Below, piece by piece: positions 1 through 7,436 of a stretch of 64,000 nt of DNA (the stretch's first letter is position 1; each line of letters begins with the position of its first letter). A model generated the notes under the pieces. It was not told the DNA's origin. It saw nothing but the letters and a program-made list of their open reading frames with translations, and searched no databases. The position numbers were made by a program, and so were the translations under genes. The stretch comes from Bradyrhizobium embrapense (GTDB taxonomy: Bacteria > Pseudomonadota > Alphaproteobacteria > Rhizobiales > Xanthobacteraceae), in contig NZ_LFIP02000002.1 in assembly GCF_001189235.2 (NCBI RefSeq), forward strand, positions 868,411 to 932,410. Direction: 5' to 3'.

Positions 1-839
1 CGCGGCAGATAGTCGGAATAGGCCGCGCGCACCGCACCCAGGATCAGCTTGTCGCGCACCGGGCGGCCGTTAACGAACAGATACTGCCCAAGCGCGTTGG
101 CGCGGGTCAGCGCTGGCGCGGCGGCAAAGCCCTCGACAATGACCCCCTCGCGCTCGGCGCGCACCTCGATCGCGCTGGCGCGAAAGTCCGCGCCCAGGAT
201 ATCGCCGAGTCGTGTCAGCCGGCCGGCCGCGCCGGGCAGCGCGGCGGCCCAGGTGACCGGCGCGCGCTCCTCGCCGGCTAGCGTGAAGGCGATGTCGGGC
301 CGCGCCATGCCGAGGCGTCGCACCACCTCGCGGATCGCTTCCGCCTCGGTGCGGTCGGTCTTGAGGAACTTCAGCCGCGCCGGCGTGGCGTAGAACAGTT
401 CGTTGACCTCGACGCGGGTGCCCTGGCCAAGCGCGGCCGGCATGACCTCCGACTTCTCGCCGCCTTCGACCGACAGCGACCAGGCGTGCGGCTCGCTGGC
501 ATGACGCGTGGTGATGCCGAGCTTTGCGACCGCGCCGATCGAGGGAAGCGCCTCGCCGCGGAACCCGAGCGTGCGGATGCGCAGCAAGTCCTCATCGTCG
601 AGCTTGGAGGTGGCGTGGCGGTCGACCGCGAGCGCGAGATCGGTGCGCGTCATGCCACCGCCGTCGTCGGTGATGCCGATCCGGCGCCGGCCGCCGCCAT
701 CGGTGAAGACGTCGATCCGGCTCGCGCCGGCGTCGATCGCGTTCTCGACCAGTTCCTTGACGACGCTCGCAGGACGCTCGACCACCTCGCCGGCGGCGAT
801 GCGGTTGACGAGCTGTTCGGGAAGCTGGCGGACGGGCAT
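1..839 (-). CDS. mutL: DNA mismatch repair protein MutL, N-terminal part (gene cut by the window edge)
   Basis: The reading frame starts MPVRQLPEQLVNRIAAGEVV and runs off the left edge after about 279 codons. MutL couples mismatch recognition by MutS to strand removal. The GHKL ATPase motifs are visible: ELVENAIDAGA (the Glu/Asn that bind Mg-ATP), then a DDGGGM turn, then GFRGEAL, followed by the start of the transducer domain with the FVNGRPVRD signature near the edge. The ATG at 837-839 fits the family N-terminus exactly, so longer upstream starts are not needed. The C-terminal dimerisation domain lies outside the window. The gene is divergent from the small ribbon-helix-helix gene to its right. 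Confidence 0.96.
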   Translation of the reverse strand, partial: MPVRQLPEQLVNRIAAGEVVERPASVVKELVENAIDAGASRIDVFTDGGGRRRIGITDDGGGMTRTDLALAVDRHATSKLDDEDLLRIRTLGFRGEALPSIGAVAKLGITTRHASEPHAWSLSVEGGEKSEVMPAALGQGTRVEVNELFYATPARLKFLKTDRTEAEAIREVVRRLGMARPDIAFTLAGEERAPVTWAAALPGAAGRLTRLGDILGADFRASAIEVRAEREGVIVEGFAAAPALTRANALGQYLFVNGRPVRDKLILGAVRAAYSDYLP

Positions 840-1072
840 GGATTTGCGTGATCGGACAGGGATTCGAGGTTCGGCGGCATTCTAGTCGGCTCGCCGGCCA
901 AATGCATGGGTCCGCCCGCGTATGGCTGCCTTTAGCTGGGGATGGAGCCGGTCTATCGCCTTGAAGACACTCGCCTTCGCGTGTGTACCGGCTACGCCCT
1001 ACGTGGCGATTGTGACGCCGCACGCGCAGGTATATCGTTTAGAAAAATCATAATTCGATCGGGAGGGTAGCC

Positions 1073-1384
1073 ATGTGCCATTTGTTCTCGCACCAGCCGC
1101 AGCGCAATTACGAATCGCAGACCCGGTCGCTGCGGATCGGCGGTCACTGCACCTCGATCCGGCTGGAGATGTCGTTCTGGGACACGCTCGAGGAGATCGC
1201 CGCCAAGGAGGGGATGAGCGTCGCCAAGTTCGTCACCACGCTCTATGGCGAAGTCCTCGACCACCATGGCGAGGTCAATAATTTCGCGTCGTTGCTGCGC
1301 TGCTGCTGCCTGATCTATCGCTCGCAGAACACGGCGGCAGTCCCCGCATTCGAGGGCCAGCCCATCCTCGACGCCGCCGAATAG
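1073..1384 (+). CDS. Ribbon-helix-helix domain protein (PF13467-like)
   Basis: A 103-residue protein that resembles the short alphaproteobacterial ribbon-helix-helix family (RHH_4 type). A beta-strand segment (TSIRLEMSFWDTLEEIAAKEG, about residues 35-55) is followed by two helices, the arrangement used by MetJ/Arc DNA-binding proteins. The start is an ATG preceded by GGGAGGG at about 1061. An unusual CCC cluster sits at about residues 82-84. No partner toxin is adjacent, so an antitoxin role is not indicated. A transcription-factor role is inferred from the fold only; the target is unknown. Confidence 0.8.
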   Translation: MCHLFSHQPQRNYESQTRSLRIGGHCTSIRLEMSFWDTLEEIAAKEGMSVAKFVTTLYGEVLDHHGEVNNFASLLRCCCLIYRSQNTAAVPAFEGQPILDAAE

Positions 1385-1405
1385 ACTTTCGGACTCATCG
1401 CGCAG

Positions 1406-1439
1406 AAAAAAGCGGCCTTGTCCGGGCAGGACAAGGCCG
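1406..1439 (-). terminator. Likely Rho-independent terminator facing left
   Basis: An 11-bp perfect stem (1413-1423 with 1429-1439, loop GGGCA) is followed on the minus strand by a run of six T (1406-1411). It would end minus-strand transcripts coming from the GMC dehydrogenase operon, although it lies about 220 bases beyond that operon's last stop. It also sits just behind the plus-strand ribbon-helix-helix gene. Confidence 0.65.
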
Positions 1440-1460
1440 TTCGAGTCGAGAGGGAACTGA

Positions 1461-1494
1461 AGCTTCGGTTCTGATTGAAGTCAGAACCGAAGCT
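1461..1494. repeat. Perfect 14-bp inverted repeat, 6-base loop
   Basis: AGCTTCGGTTCTGA (1461-1474) is repeated in reverse complement at 1481-1494 with loop TTGAAG. There is no T-run on either side. It could be a second part of the intergenic termination region or a protein-binding palindrome. Confidence 0.7.
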
Positions 1495-1507
1495 CGCCTA
1501 TCCGAGT

Positions 1508-1632
1508 CCACCTCTCCCTTTGGGAGAGGTCGATTTGCGCAGCAAATCGCGTGAGGGATTACGGTCTATCGAGAGCAAGAGCCCTCACCCGGATTGCTTC
1601 GCAACCCGACCTCTCCCCGGTGGGGAGAGGTG
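1508..1632. repeat. Composite palindromic intergenic repeat, copy 1
   Basis: Two nested hairpins (CCTCTCCC...GGGAGAGG and GATTTGCGCAGCAAATC) are followed by GTGAGGG, a short spacer, CCCTCACCC, and another hairpin plus the CCTCTCCCC...GGGGAGAGG arm. The same order of blocks recurs at 13546-13667, so this is a dispersed element of about 125 bases. It lies directly behind the GMC oxidoreductase gene. Confidence 0.75.
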
Positions 1633-1662
1633 AACCGAAACTTTACCGAGCCGATTCAGCTT

Positions 1663-3231
1663 CTAGATCTCCTTGCGCTGCATCGCGCCCGCGATCGTGT
1701 CGGCCTGCCGGATCGCCAGCGACACGATCGTCAGCGTCGGATTGCACGCCGCGCCCGACGTGAACTGGCTGCCGTCGGAGACGAACAGGTTCTTGATGTC
1801 GTGGCTCTGGCCGAACTTGTTGACCACGCCGTCGCGCGGCTTTTCGCTCATCCGGTTGGTGCCCATGTTGTGGGTCGAGGGATAGGGCGGCGTCGGATAG
1901 GTCACGGTGGCGCCGACCGCTTCATAGACCGCGGCGCCCTGCTTGTAGGCGTGATCGCGCATCGCGACGTCGTTCGGATGATCGTCGAAATGCACGCTCG
2001 CGACCGGCATGCCGAACTTGTCCTTGATGGTCGGATCCAGCGTGACGCGGTTGGTCTCCTGCGGCAGGTCCTCGCCGACCAGCCACATGCCGGCCATCCG
2101 CGGATAGCCTTCCATGGCGCTGGTGAAGCTGCGGCCCCAGGCGCCGGGATTCAGGAACGCGGCCATGAAGGGCAGGCCGAGCGACAGCGTCTCCATCTCG
2201 TATCCGCCGACGAAGCCGCGCTTCGGATCGTTCTTCGCCTCGTCGCGGATGATGCCGGCCATCGTGGTGCCGCGATACATGTGCACCGACTTCTCGAAGG
2301 TCGCGTACACGCTGCCGGTCATGTGCCGCAAATAATTGCGGCCGACCTGGCCCGATGAATTGGCGAGGCCATCCGGGAACATGCTGGAGGCGCTGTTGAG
2401 CAGCAGCCGCGGACTCTCGATCGAGTTGCCGGCGACCGCGACGACGCGCGCCTTCTGGCGCTGCATCGCGCCGCTCTCATCCGCATAGACCACGCCGGTG
2501 ACCTTGCCGGACTGGTCGTGCTCGATCTTGATCACCATGCTGCCGGGGCGCACCTCGAGATTGCCGGTGGCTTCGCCCTTCGGGATCTCGGTGTAGAGGG
2601 TCGACCATTTGGCGCCCGACTTGCAGCCCTGGAAGCAGAAGCCGATCTGCTGGCACGAACCGCGGCCGTCGCGCGGCTCGCTGTTGATCGCCATCCGCCC
2701 GGTGTGCACCTCCTTGTAGCCGAGCTTCTTCGCACCCGCTTCCAGCACCTTGAAGTTATTGTTGCCGGGAAGTCCGGGAATGCCGTTGGTGCGGGTGACG
2801 CCCATCTTGTTCTCGGCCTTGGCGTAATAGGGCTCCATCTCGGCGAGCGTGATCGGCCAGTCCAGGAGGTTGGCCCCGGGGATGTTGCCGTAGGCCGACT
2901 TGATCTTGAACTCGTGCTCGTCGAAGCGGAGCGAGGCGCCGGCCCAGTGCACGGTTGATCCGCCGACCGCCTTCACGATCCAGGCCGGAATGTTCGGGAA
3001 ATCCTTGTGCACGCGCCAACTTCCCGACGTCGTGCGCATGTCCGACCAGGCGAGTTGGCCGAAGCTGTCCCATTCATCGTTGATGAAATCCTGGTTCTCG
3101 ATGCGCGGTCCGGCTTCCAGGATCACGACCTTGATGCCCTTCTGCGCCAGTTCATTGCCGAGCGTTCCGCCGCCGGCACCGGAGCCGACGATCACGACGA
3201 CGCCGCTGTCATTCAGATCGAATTTTGCCAT
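1663..3231 (-). CDS. GMC-family FAD dehydrogenase, gluconate/glucose dehydrogenase type, with likely Fe-S site
   Basis: A 522-residue flavoprotein of the glucose-methanol-choline family. The FAD-binding loop GSGAGGGTLGNELA is at residues 17-30. His454 (STHNMGTNRMS) and Asn497, 43 residues apart, sit where this family keeps its catalytic His/Asn pair. Cys193, Cys199 and Cys203 form C-x5-C-x3-C, the arrangement known for the Fe-S cluster of bacterial FAD-dependent glucose dehydrogenase complexes. No signal peptide is visible; export would ride on the Tat signal of the small subunit encoded just upstream. Last gene of the cytochrome c/VOC/small-subunit/GMC operon. The substrate cannot be read from the sequence; gluconate, glucose or another alcohol or sugar is possible. 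Confidence 0.88.
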   Translation of the reverse strand: MAKFDLNDSGVVVIVGSGAGGGTLGNELAQKGIKVVILEAGPRIENQDFINDEWDSFGQLAWSDMRTTSGSWRVHKDFPNIPAWIVKAVGGSTVHWAGASLRFDEHEFKIKSAYGNIPGANLLDWPITLAEMEPYYAKAENKMGVTRTNGIPGLPGNNNFKVLEAGAKKLGYKEVHTGRMAINSEPRDGRGSCQQIGFCFQGCKSGAKWSTLYTEIPKGEATGNLEVRPGSMVIKIEHDQSGKVTGVVYADESGAMQRQKARVVAVAGNSIESPRLLLNSASSMFPDGLANSSGQVGRNYLRHMTGSVYATFEKSVHMYRGTTMAGIIRDEAKNDPKRGFVGGYEMETLSLGLPFMAAFLNPGAWGRSFTSAMEGYPRMAGMWLVGEDLPQETNRVTLDPTIKDKFGMPVASVHFDDHPNDVAMRDHAYKQGAAVYEAVGATVTYPTPPYPSTHNMGTNRMSEKPRDGVVNKFGQSHDIKNLFVSDGSQFTSGAACNPTLTIVSLAIRQADTIAGAMQRKEI

Positions 3232-3255
3232 TGCTTCCTCCCGACGTTGTCCGGT

Positions 3256-3804
3256 TCAGGCCTTCGGCAGCCAGTCGATATCGGCGAAGCCGCGCTTGAT
3301 GTAGCCGCCGTGCTCGGCGGAGGAGCCCTCGTAGCCGAACCGCGGCCACACCTCCTTGTTGTTGTAGAGCGATGCGATGAGATCGCCGCGGATCTTCTGG
3401 AAGAACGCGCTTTGCTCGATCTGCTGCAGCAGCGCGACGCGATCGTTCTCCCAGGCGATCTGGGCATAGGGCATCTTGTGGCGGTCGTTGGCCGCCTGAT
3501 CAAGCCGGGTCACGCCCTCATTGATCAGCGATTTGATGGCCGGATCCTTGGCGGCCTTGTCATCCCACGGCTTGACCGCCGTGATGTAGTAGCTGTCGCC
3601 GAGGAAATCGTGCGGATAGATGTCGCGCGCCATCTTCAGCAGCGTCTTCATGGTGGCCGGCGTCAGCGTGCCGGCCTCGTCGGCCCACGCATCGCTGATG
3701 CCAAGCCCGGTCGATGTCGCGATCGCGACGGCGGGGGCGGTGACGGCCGCGCCTTTGAGGAAGACACGCCGGTCATATTTGCTGCGTCGATCGATTTCTC
3801 TCAT
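3256..3804 (-). CDS. Gluconate 2-dehydrogenase subunit 3 family protein with Tat signal
   Basis: A 182-residue small subunit of a membrane or periplasmic flavoprotein dehydrogenase. The N-terminus carries a twin-arginine signal (DRRVFLKGA, residues 11-19) followed by a short hydrophobic stretch. In this family the small subunit is the export escort and stabilising subunit for the GMC catalytic subunit, which has no signal of its own. It is 24 bases upstream of that GMC gene, matching this role. Members of the family have no known catalytic residues. Confidence in family is good; the physiological substrate of the complex is unknown. Confidence 0.85.
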   Translation of the reverse strand: MREIDRRSKYDRRVFLKGAAVTAPAVAIATSTGLGISDAWADEAGTLTPATMKTLLKMARDIYPHDFLGDSYYITAVKPWDDKAAKDPAIKSLINEGVTRLDQAANDRHKMPYAQIAWENDRVALLQQIEQSAFFQKIRGDLIASLYNNKEVWPRFGYEGSSAEHGGYIKRGFADIDWLPKA

Positions 3805-3836
3805 GGGTTTCCTCCAAAATTTATTTTCTGATTGGA

Positions 3837-4232
3837 TTAGCCGAAGCGCCCGTCGCGCTGGATCACCTCGATCTTGTAGCCGTCGGGATCGGAGACGAAG
3901 AAGAAGCGCGCCAGCGTCTTGCCGTCATGCTTGAAGTCGCGCAGCGGCCCGGGCGACAGTTTCTCCTTCTCGAAGCGCGCGTGCTCGGCATCGACGTCAT
4001 CGACGACGACGGCGAGATGGCCGTAGCCGTCGCCGAGCGCGTAGGGTTCCTTGCGGTCGAAATTGACCGTGAGCTCGACCTCGAACGGCGAGGAGGGATG
4101 GCGCAGATAGATCAGCGCGAAATCAGGAAATCGCAGATTGTCGGCGATCTCGAGCCCGAATGCGCGGTGATAGAAGTCGAGCGCCTTGGCCTCGTCGAAC
4201 ACGCGGATCATCGAATGCACCGGTTTCGCCAT
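3837..4232 (-). CDS. VOC (glyoxalase/dioxygenase superfamily) protein
   Basis: 131 residues with the paired beta-alpha-beta-beta-beta modules of the vicinal oxygen chelate fold. The start (VHSMIRVFDEAKALDFYHRAFGLEI) and end (FFVSDPDGYKIEVIQR) are typical of lactoylglutathione lyase-like members, with His and Glu positions suitable for a metal site (His6, Glu52 region; Glu at the C-terminal strand). Its ATG directly follows the TGA of the cytochrome c gene (4233-4235), so translation is probably coupled. A single-domain VOC protein inside a dehydrogenase operon suggests it acts on the product or on a toxic aldehyde by-product, which is inference. Confidence 0.8.
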   Translation of the reverse strand: MAKPVHSMIRVFDEAKALDFYHRAFGLEIADNLRFPDFALIYLRHPSSPFEVELTVNFDRKEPYALGDGYGHLAVVVDDVDAEHARFEKEKLSPGPLRDFKHDGKTLARFFFVSDPDGYKIEVIQRDGRFG

Positions 4233-4652
4233 TCAGTTCAGCTCCTTCAGGTAGGCGATGATCAGGGCGCGGGTTTCGGGCCTCGCCTGCCGGTAAGCCA
4301 TCACGGCGCCGGGGATCACCTGTTGTGGATTGGTCAGCCAGGCATCGAGCCTGGCATCGTCCCAGACGAAATCCGCCTTGGCGAAGCCGGCGGAATATTT
4401 GAAGCCGTCGGCCTTGCCGGCATGGCGGCCGACGATCTTGTAGAGCGACGGTCCCTGCCGGATCGGATCGGAAATATTCGTGGTGTGGCAGGTCGCGCAT
4501 TGCTGCTTGAACAGCGTCGCCCCGTCGGGCGGCTTGGCGGCAGGCAAGGGCATTTGCGCAGCCGTCATTTGCACTGCAAACATCGCGCTGCAAAATCCCA
4601 GCGCCCACGTCCACCTTGCCGTCCATTTGGCGCGCAGCCTTGTCATATGCAT
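4233..4652 (-). CDS. Class I c-type cytochrome, exported
   Basis: 139 residues from the ATG at 4650-4652, which has GAGG just upstream; a longer frame reaches 4820 but adds sequence unlike a signal peptide. Residues 10-33 are a signal peptide (hydrophobic WALGFCSAMFAVQ, then AAQ). Haem is bound at CATCH (Cys52, Cys55, His56) and Met118 in VIPGAVM is the likely sixth ligand, the layout of cytochrome c2-like proteins. First gene of the dehydrogenase operon, so the likely electron acceptor of the GMC subunit, passing electrons to the terminal oxidase. Confidence 0.88.
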   Translation of the reverse strand: MHMTRLRAKWTARWTWALGFCSAMFAVQMTAAQMPLPAAKPPDGATLFKQQCATCHTTNISDPIRQGPSLYKIVGRHAGKADGFKYSAGFAKADFVWDDARLDAWLTNPQQVIPGAVMAYRQARPETRALIIAYLKELN

Positions 4653-4841
4653 CACCGCCTCTGTGCGATGACTGTAGGAGGCTGAAACCGGCCGTTGGTA
4701 GTAGCGGGCTGTTTCACGGCAGAACAAAGCTGGGCACTGATCTGGCGCGGAACCGATGGTTGCCGCATATGCGGACGACAAATCCGCAAAATGACCGCGA
4801 AATCCCTGCACGATCACCACACGACGCCGCTTGCATTGGGT

Positions 4842-4907
4842 GTGCGCCGTTTGCGGAAATTCTGTCTCGCGCGATGGGGTTCAGGGTCGACGCGGCAAAC
4901 GGCGCAC
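4842..4907. repeat. 13-bp perfect inverted repeat in the divergent intergenic region
   Basis: GTGCGCCGTTTGC at 4842-4854 returns in reverse complement at 4895-4907, separated by 40 bases. It sits between the minus-strand cytochrome c operon and the plus-strand secreted-protein gene at 4955, in the place expected for their promoters. Confidence 0.6.
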
Positions 4908-4954
4908 GATCTGCGCCGCTCCACCCATCGTCAGTCAAAGTCCTGGAGAAATAG

Positions 4955-5263
4955 ATGACGTTTGCAAAAACCAGCGTGCTCGTCCTTGCCATCTCGGCCG
5001 CGATGGCCGGCCCCGTCCTGGCGCAGGGAACGGCTACGCCGAATACCCAGCTTCGCGGCGGCGCAGCGGGCGCAGGAACGATGCAGCAAGGCGGCGGCAT
5101 GTCCGGCAGTGGCGATGAGGAAATGGCGGCGCAGCCGACTTCGCCGTCGCAAAAGAGCGGTGCCACAGCCAAGTCGAAGGGAACGGTCGGCAGCAACAGC
5201 GGCCACGCGACGCCACCGAAGTCCGGTGGTTCCGAGATGGCGCCCGCAACGAAGAAGTACTAA
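4955..5263 (+). CDS. Small secreted protein, unknown function
   Basis: 102 residues with a clear Sec signal (KTSVLVLAISAAMAGPVLAQ, cleavage after AQ near residue 24). The mature part is low-complexity: Gly/Ala/Ser-rich (RGGAAGAGTMQQGGGMSGSG) then Lys/Ser/Thr-rich to the end, with no cysteine and no recognisable fold, so probably disordered. GGAGA six bases before the ATG supports the start. I do not recognise a family; short proteins of this look are common in Bradyrhizobium and Rhodopseudomonas. Confidence 0.7.
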   Translation: MTFAKTSVLVLAISAAMAGPVLAQGTATPNTQLRGGAAGAGTMQQGGGMSGSGDEEMAAQPTSPSQKSGATAKSKGTVGSNSGHATPPKSGGSEMAPATKKY

Positions 5264-5311
5264 GGCGCGATGGATCCCGGACGCAGCGCCGCGCGCTGTG
5301 TCCGGCGGCCC

Positions 5312-5731
5312 CTAATCGTCGAAACGTTGACTGCCGCGGCCGGCCTTGATGTCGCTGCGGCGTTTCTTGCCTTCGAGGCGGCGTTGCTTGGAGCCGAGCG
5401 TCGGCCTGGTCGGCCGCCGCGGGGTCGGCCGCACCATCGCTTCCTTCAGCATCTCGAGCAGCCGCTCGATCGCATCAGTGCGATTGCGCTCCTGGGTGCG
5501 AAACCGAAATGCCTGGATCACGATCACGCCCTCCTTGGTCATGCGGCTGCCGGCGAGCCGCGCCAGCCGCTGCGCCGCGTCCGGCGGCAGCACGATCTTG
5601 TGCGTGTCGAAGCGGAGCTGGGCCGCGGTCGAGACCTTATTGACATTCTGCCCGCCCGGACCAGAGGCGCGGACAAAGACGATCTCGATGTCGTTCTCGT
5701 CGATCGTAAGGTCGCGGGACACCCGCAGCAT
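5312..5731 (-). CDS. arfB: Alternative ribosome-rescue peptidyl-tRNA hydrolase ArfB
   Basis: 139 residues from the ATG at 5729-5731 (MLRVSRDLTIDENDIEIVF). The release-factor-like domain contains GPGGQNVNKVSTAAQLRFD, whose GGQ hydrolyses peptidyl-tRNA on stalled ribosomes. The basic C-terminal tail (KKRRSDIKAGRG) is the ArfB tail that enters the empty mRNA channel. A longer frame to 5890 would read through an intergenic palindromic repeat and is rejected. The gene stands alone, convergent with the small secreted-protein gene. Confidence 0.92.
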   Translation of the reverse strand: MLRVSRDLTIDENDIEIVFVRASGPGGQNVNKVSTAAQLRFDTHKIVLPPDAAQRLARLAGSRMTKEGVIVIQAFRFRTQERNRTDAIERLLEMLKEAMVRPTPRRPTRPTLGSKQRRLEGKKRRSDIKAGRGSQRFDD

Positions 5732-5845
5732 GACATCACCCGTGGAGGGAAGAATCGGCAGGCCGCAGGATAGCGGGTTTGTGCTGCGCCTGCTTGAACT
5801 GCGTAGATGCAGCGTTGGTTGGGTCCGCGGTCGGCGTGCGCGGCT

Positions 5846-6010
5846 TACCCCTCTCCCCAACCCTCCCCCGCAAGGGGGGAGGGAGCCCATCCGCTTGCGC
5901 GTCCCTTACGCTATCTCAACCAACTCAAGCGTCAGTCGTGACGCGATGTGAGGTGAGCACGTCTCTCAGGGTCCCTCCCCCCTTGCGGGGGAGGGTTGGG
6001 GAGAGGGGTG
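5846..6010. repeat. Pair of inverted CCCTCCCCC/GGGGGAGGG repeat arms
   Basis: CCCCTCTCCCCAACCCTCCCCCGCAAGGGGGGAGGG begins near 5849; its reverse complement (CCTCCCCCCTTGCGGGGGAGGGTTGGGGAGAGGGG) occupies about 5973-6008. The two arms, each itself a hairpin, flank about 80 bases. It fills most of the 325-base gap between arfB and the M16 genes. Confidence 0.75.
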
Positions 6011-6056
6011 GCCACAACGGGTGGTGTATGAAAGAAGCGGACGGCGCCGAAACGCC

Positions 6057-7436
6057 TCAGTTCGCCTTCGGCGGCGCCGAGGCCGGTTGTGCTGCGGCTT
6101 GCGGGGCGCGGCCGACGATCACGGTGAGCAGGCCGTTGCCCCACAGCCGCTTGGAGACCCGCTTGACGTCGTCGAGCGTCACCGCATCGACGATCGCGCT
6201 GCGCTTCTCGATGTAGTCGATCGGCAACTTGTCGAGCTGGTATTGCAGCATCGCCTGCGCGAGCTTGGAGGAGGTGTCGAGCGCCAGCATCTGCGAGCCC
6301 TTCAGATAGGACTTCGCCTCGTCGAGCTCCTGCTGCGTCGGACCTTGCTCGGCGATGCGGCGGATCTCCGCCTCGATCGCATCGACGGTCTCGCCGGCGC
6401 GATCGGCGCGGGTGCCGGTGTTGCCGATGAACAGCGCGGAGTGATCCATCCAGAGCAGCGCCTCATAGATCGAATAGGCCAGCCCGCGCTTCTCGCGCAC
6501 TTCCTTGTAGAGCCGCGACGACAGCCCGCCGCCGCCGAGAATGTGGTTCACCACATAGCCGGCCATGAAGTCCGGATCATGCCTGCTGATGCCGGGGCCG
6601 CCGAAGGTGACGACGGTCTGCGGCACGTCGAGCGGGACGAAGGCGCGCTGCGGCGGCTTGGTCGCCACGACGTCGGGGATCGGGGTCAATTCGGCCTTGG
6701 CCGGCAGGTCGCCGAAGGTCTTGTCCAGCAGCTTGCCGAGCGTCTCGGGATCGACGTCGCCGACCACGGCGATCCGCAGGGTGTCCTTGGCGATGATGCG
6801 GCGGACATAGTCCTTCAAATCGGCGATCTCGATGGTCGGCACGCTCTCCAGCGTGCCGGTCGCCGTCCTGCCGTAAGGATGGTCGCCGAAGGCGAGCTCG
6901 AGGAACTTGCGGCCGGACAGCGAGGACGGATTGGTCGATTCGCGGCGCAGGTTCGAGATCACCTGGGCGCGGATGCGTTCGACGTCCTTCGGCTCGAAGT
7001 GCGGCGAGGTCAGCGCCATCCGCAACAGGTCGTAGGCTTCGTCCTTGTTGTCCTTGAGCATGCGCAGCGAGCCGCGGAACTGGTCGCGGTTGGACTGGAA
7101 GCTGAGCTCGATGGCGCGGCGCTCGAGCCGCTCATGATAGGTCTTGGAATCGAGATCGCCGGAGCCCTCGTCGAGCAGGTCGGCGACCAGATTGCCGACG
7201 CCGGGCTTGCCGGGCGGATCCTGGCTGGCGCCGCCGCCGAAGGAATATTCCATCGCGATCAGCGGCACGGTGGCATCCTGCACGAACCACGCCTCGATGC
7301 CGCCGGGCGACACCAGCCGCTGGATCTTGGCCGCGGCTTGCGAGGGCGCTGACGTCAGCGTCAGCAACGCGGCGCAGGCGCCGCCGATCAGCACTGCGCG
7401 ACGCGTGAGAGTGCGGCGGGTGATGGAATAGATCAC
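6057..7436 (-). CDS. M16-family peptidase-like subunit lacking the zinc motif
   Basis: 459 residues with a signal-like N-terminus (RAVLIGGACAALLTLTSAPSQA). It has the two-lobed M16 (pitrilysin/processing-peptidase) fold, but where active members have HxxEH this one reads LVADLLDEGSGD, so it cannot bind catalytic zinc. The C-terminal half keeps the conserved HILGGGGLSSRLYKEVREKRGLAYS segment with the substrate-anchoring Arg and Tyr. It overlaps the 3' end of the active M16 gene by four bases. The pair probably forms an active/inactive heterodimer, as in mitochondrial processing peptidase and known bacterial M16B pairs. Confidence 0.9.
   Translation of the reverse strand: MIYSITRRTLTRRAVLIGGACAALLTLTSAPSQAAAKIQRLVSPGGIEAWFVQDATVPLIAMEYSFGGGASQDPPGKPGVGNLVADLLDEGSGDLDSKTYHERLERRAIELSFQSNRDQFRGSLRMLKDNKDEAYDLLRMALTSPHFEPKDVERIRAQVISNLRRESTNPSSLSGRKFLELAFGDHPYGRTATGTLESVPTIEIADLKDYVRRIIAKDTLRIAVVGDVDPETLGKLLDKTFGDLPAKAELTPIPDVVATKPPQRAFVPLDVPQTVVTFGGPGISRHDPDFMAGYVVNHILGGGGLSSRLYKEVREKRGLAYSIYEALLWMDHSALFIGNTGTRADRAGETVDAIEAEIRRIAEQGPTQQELDEAKSYLKGSQMLALDTSSKLAQAMLQYQLDKLPIDYIEKRSAIVDAVTLDDVKRVSKRLWGNGLLTVIVGRAPQAAAQPASAPPKAN

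Noticed and set aside
5846..6010. Inverted GC-rich repeats considered as a CRISPR or attachment site
   Set aside because: Only two arms, no spacers, no integrase; similar elements occur elsewhere in the window as dispersed intergenic repeats.
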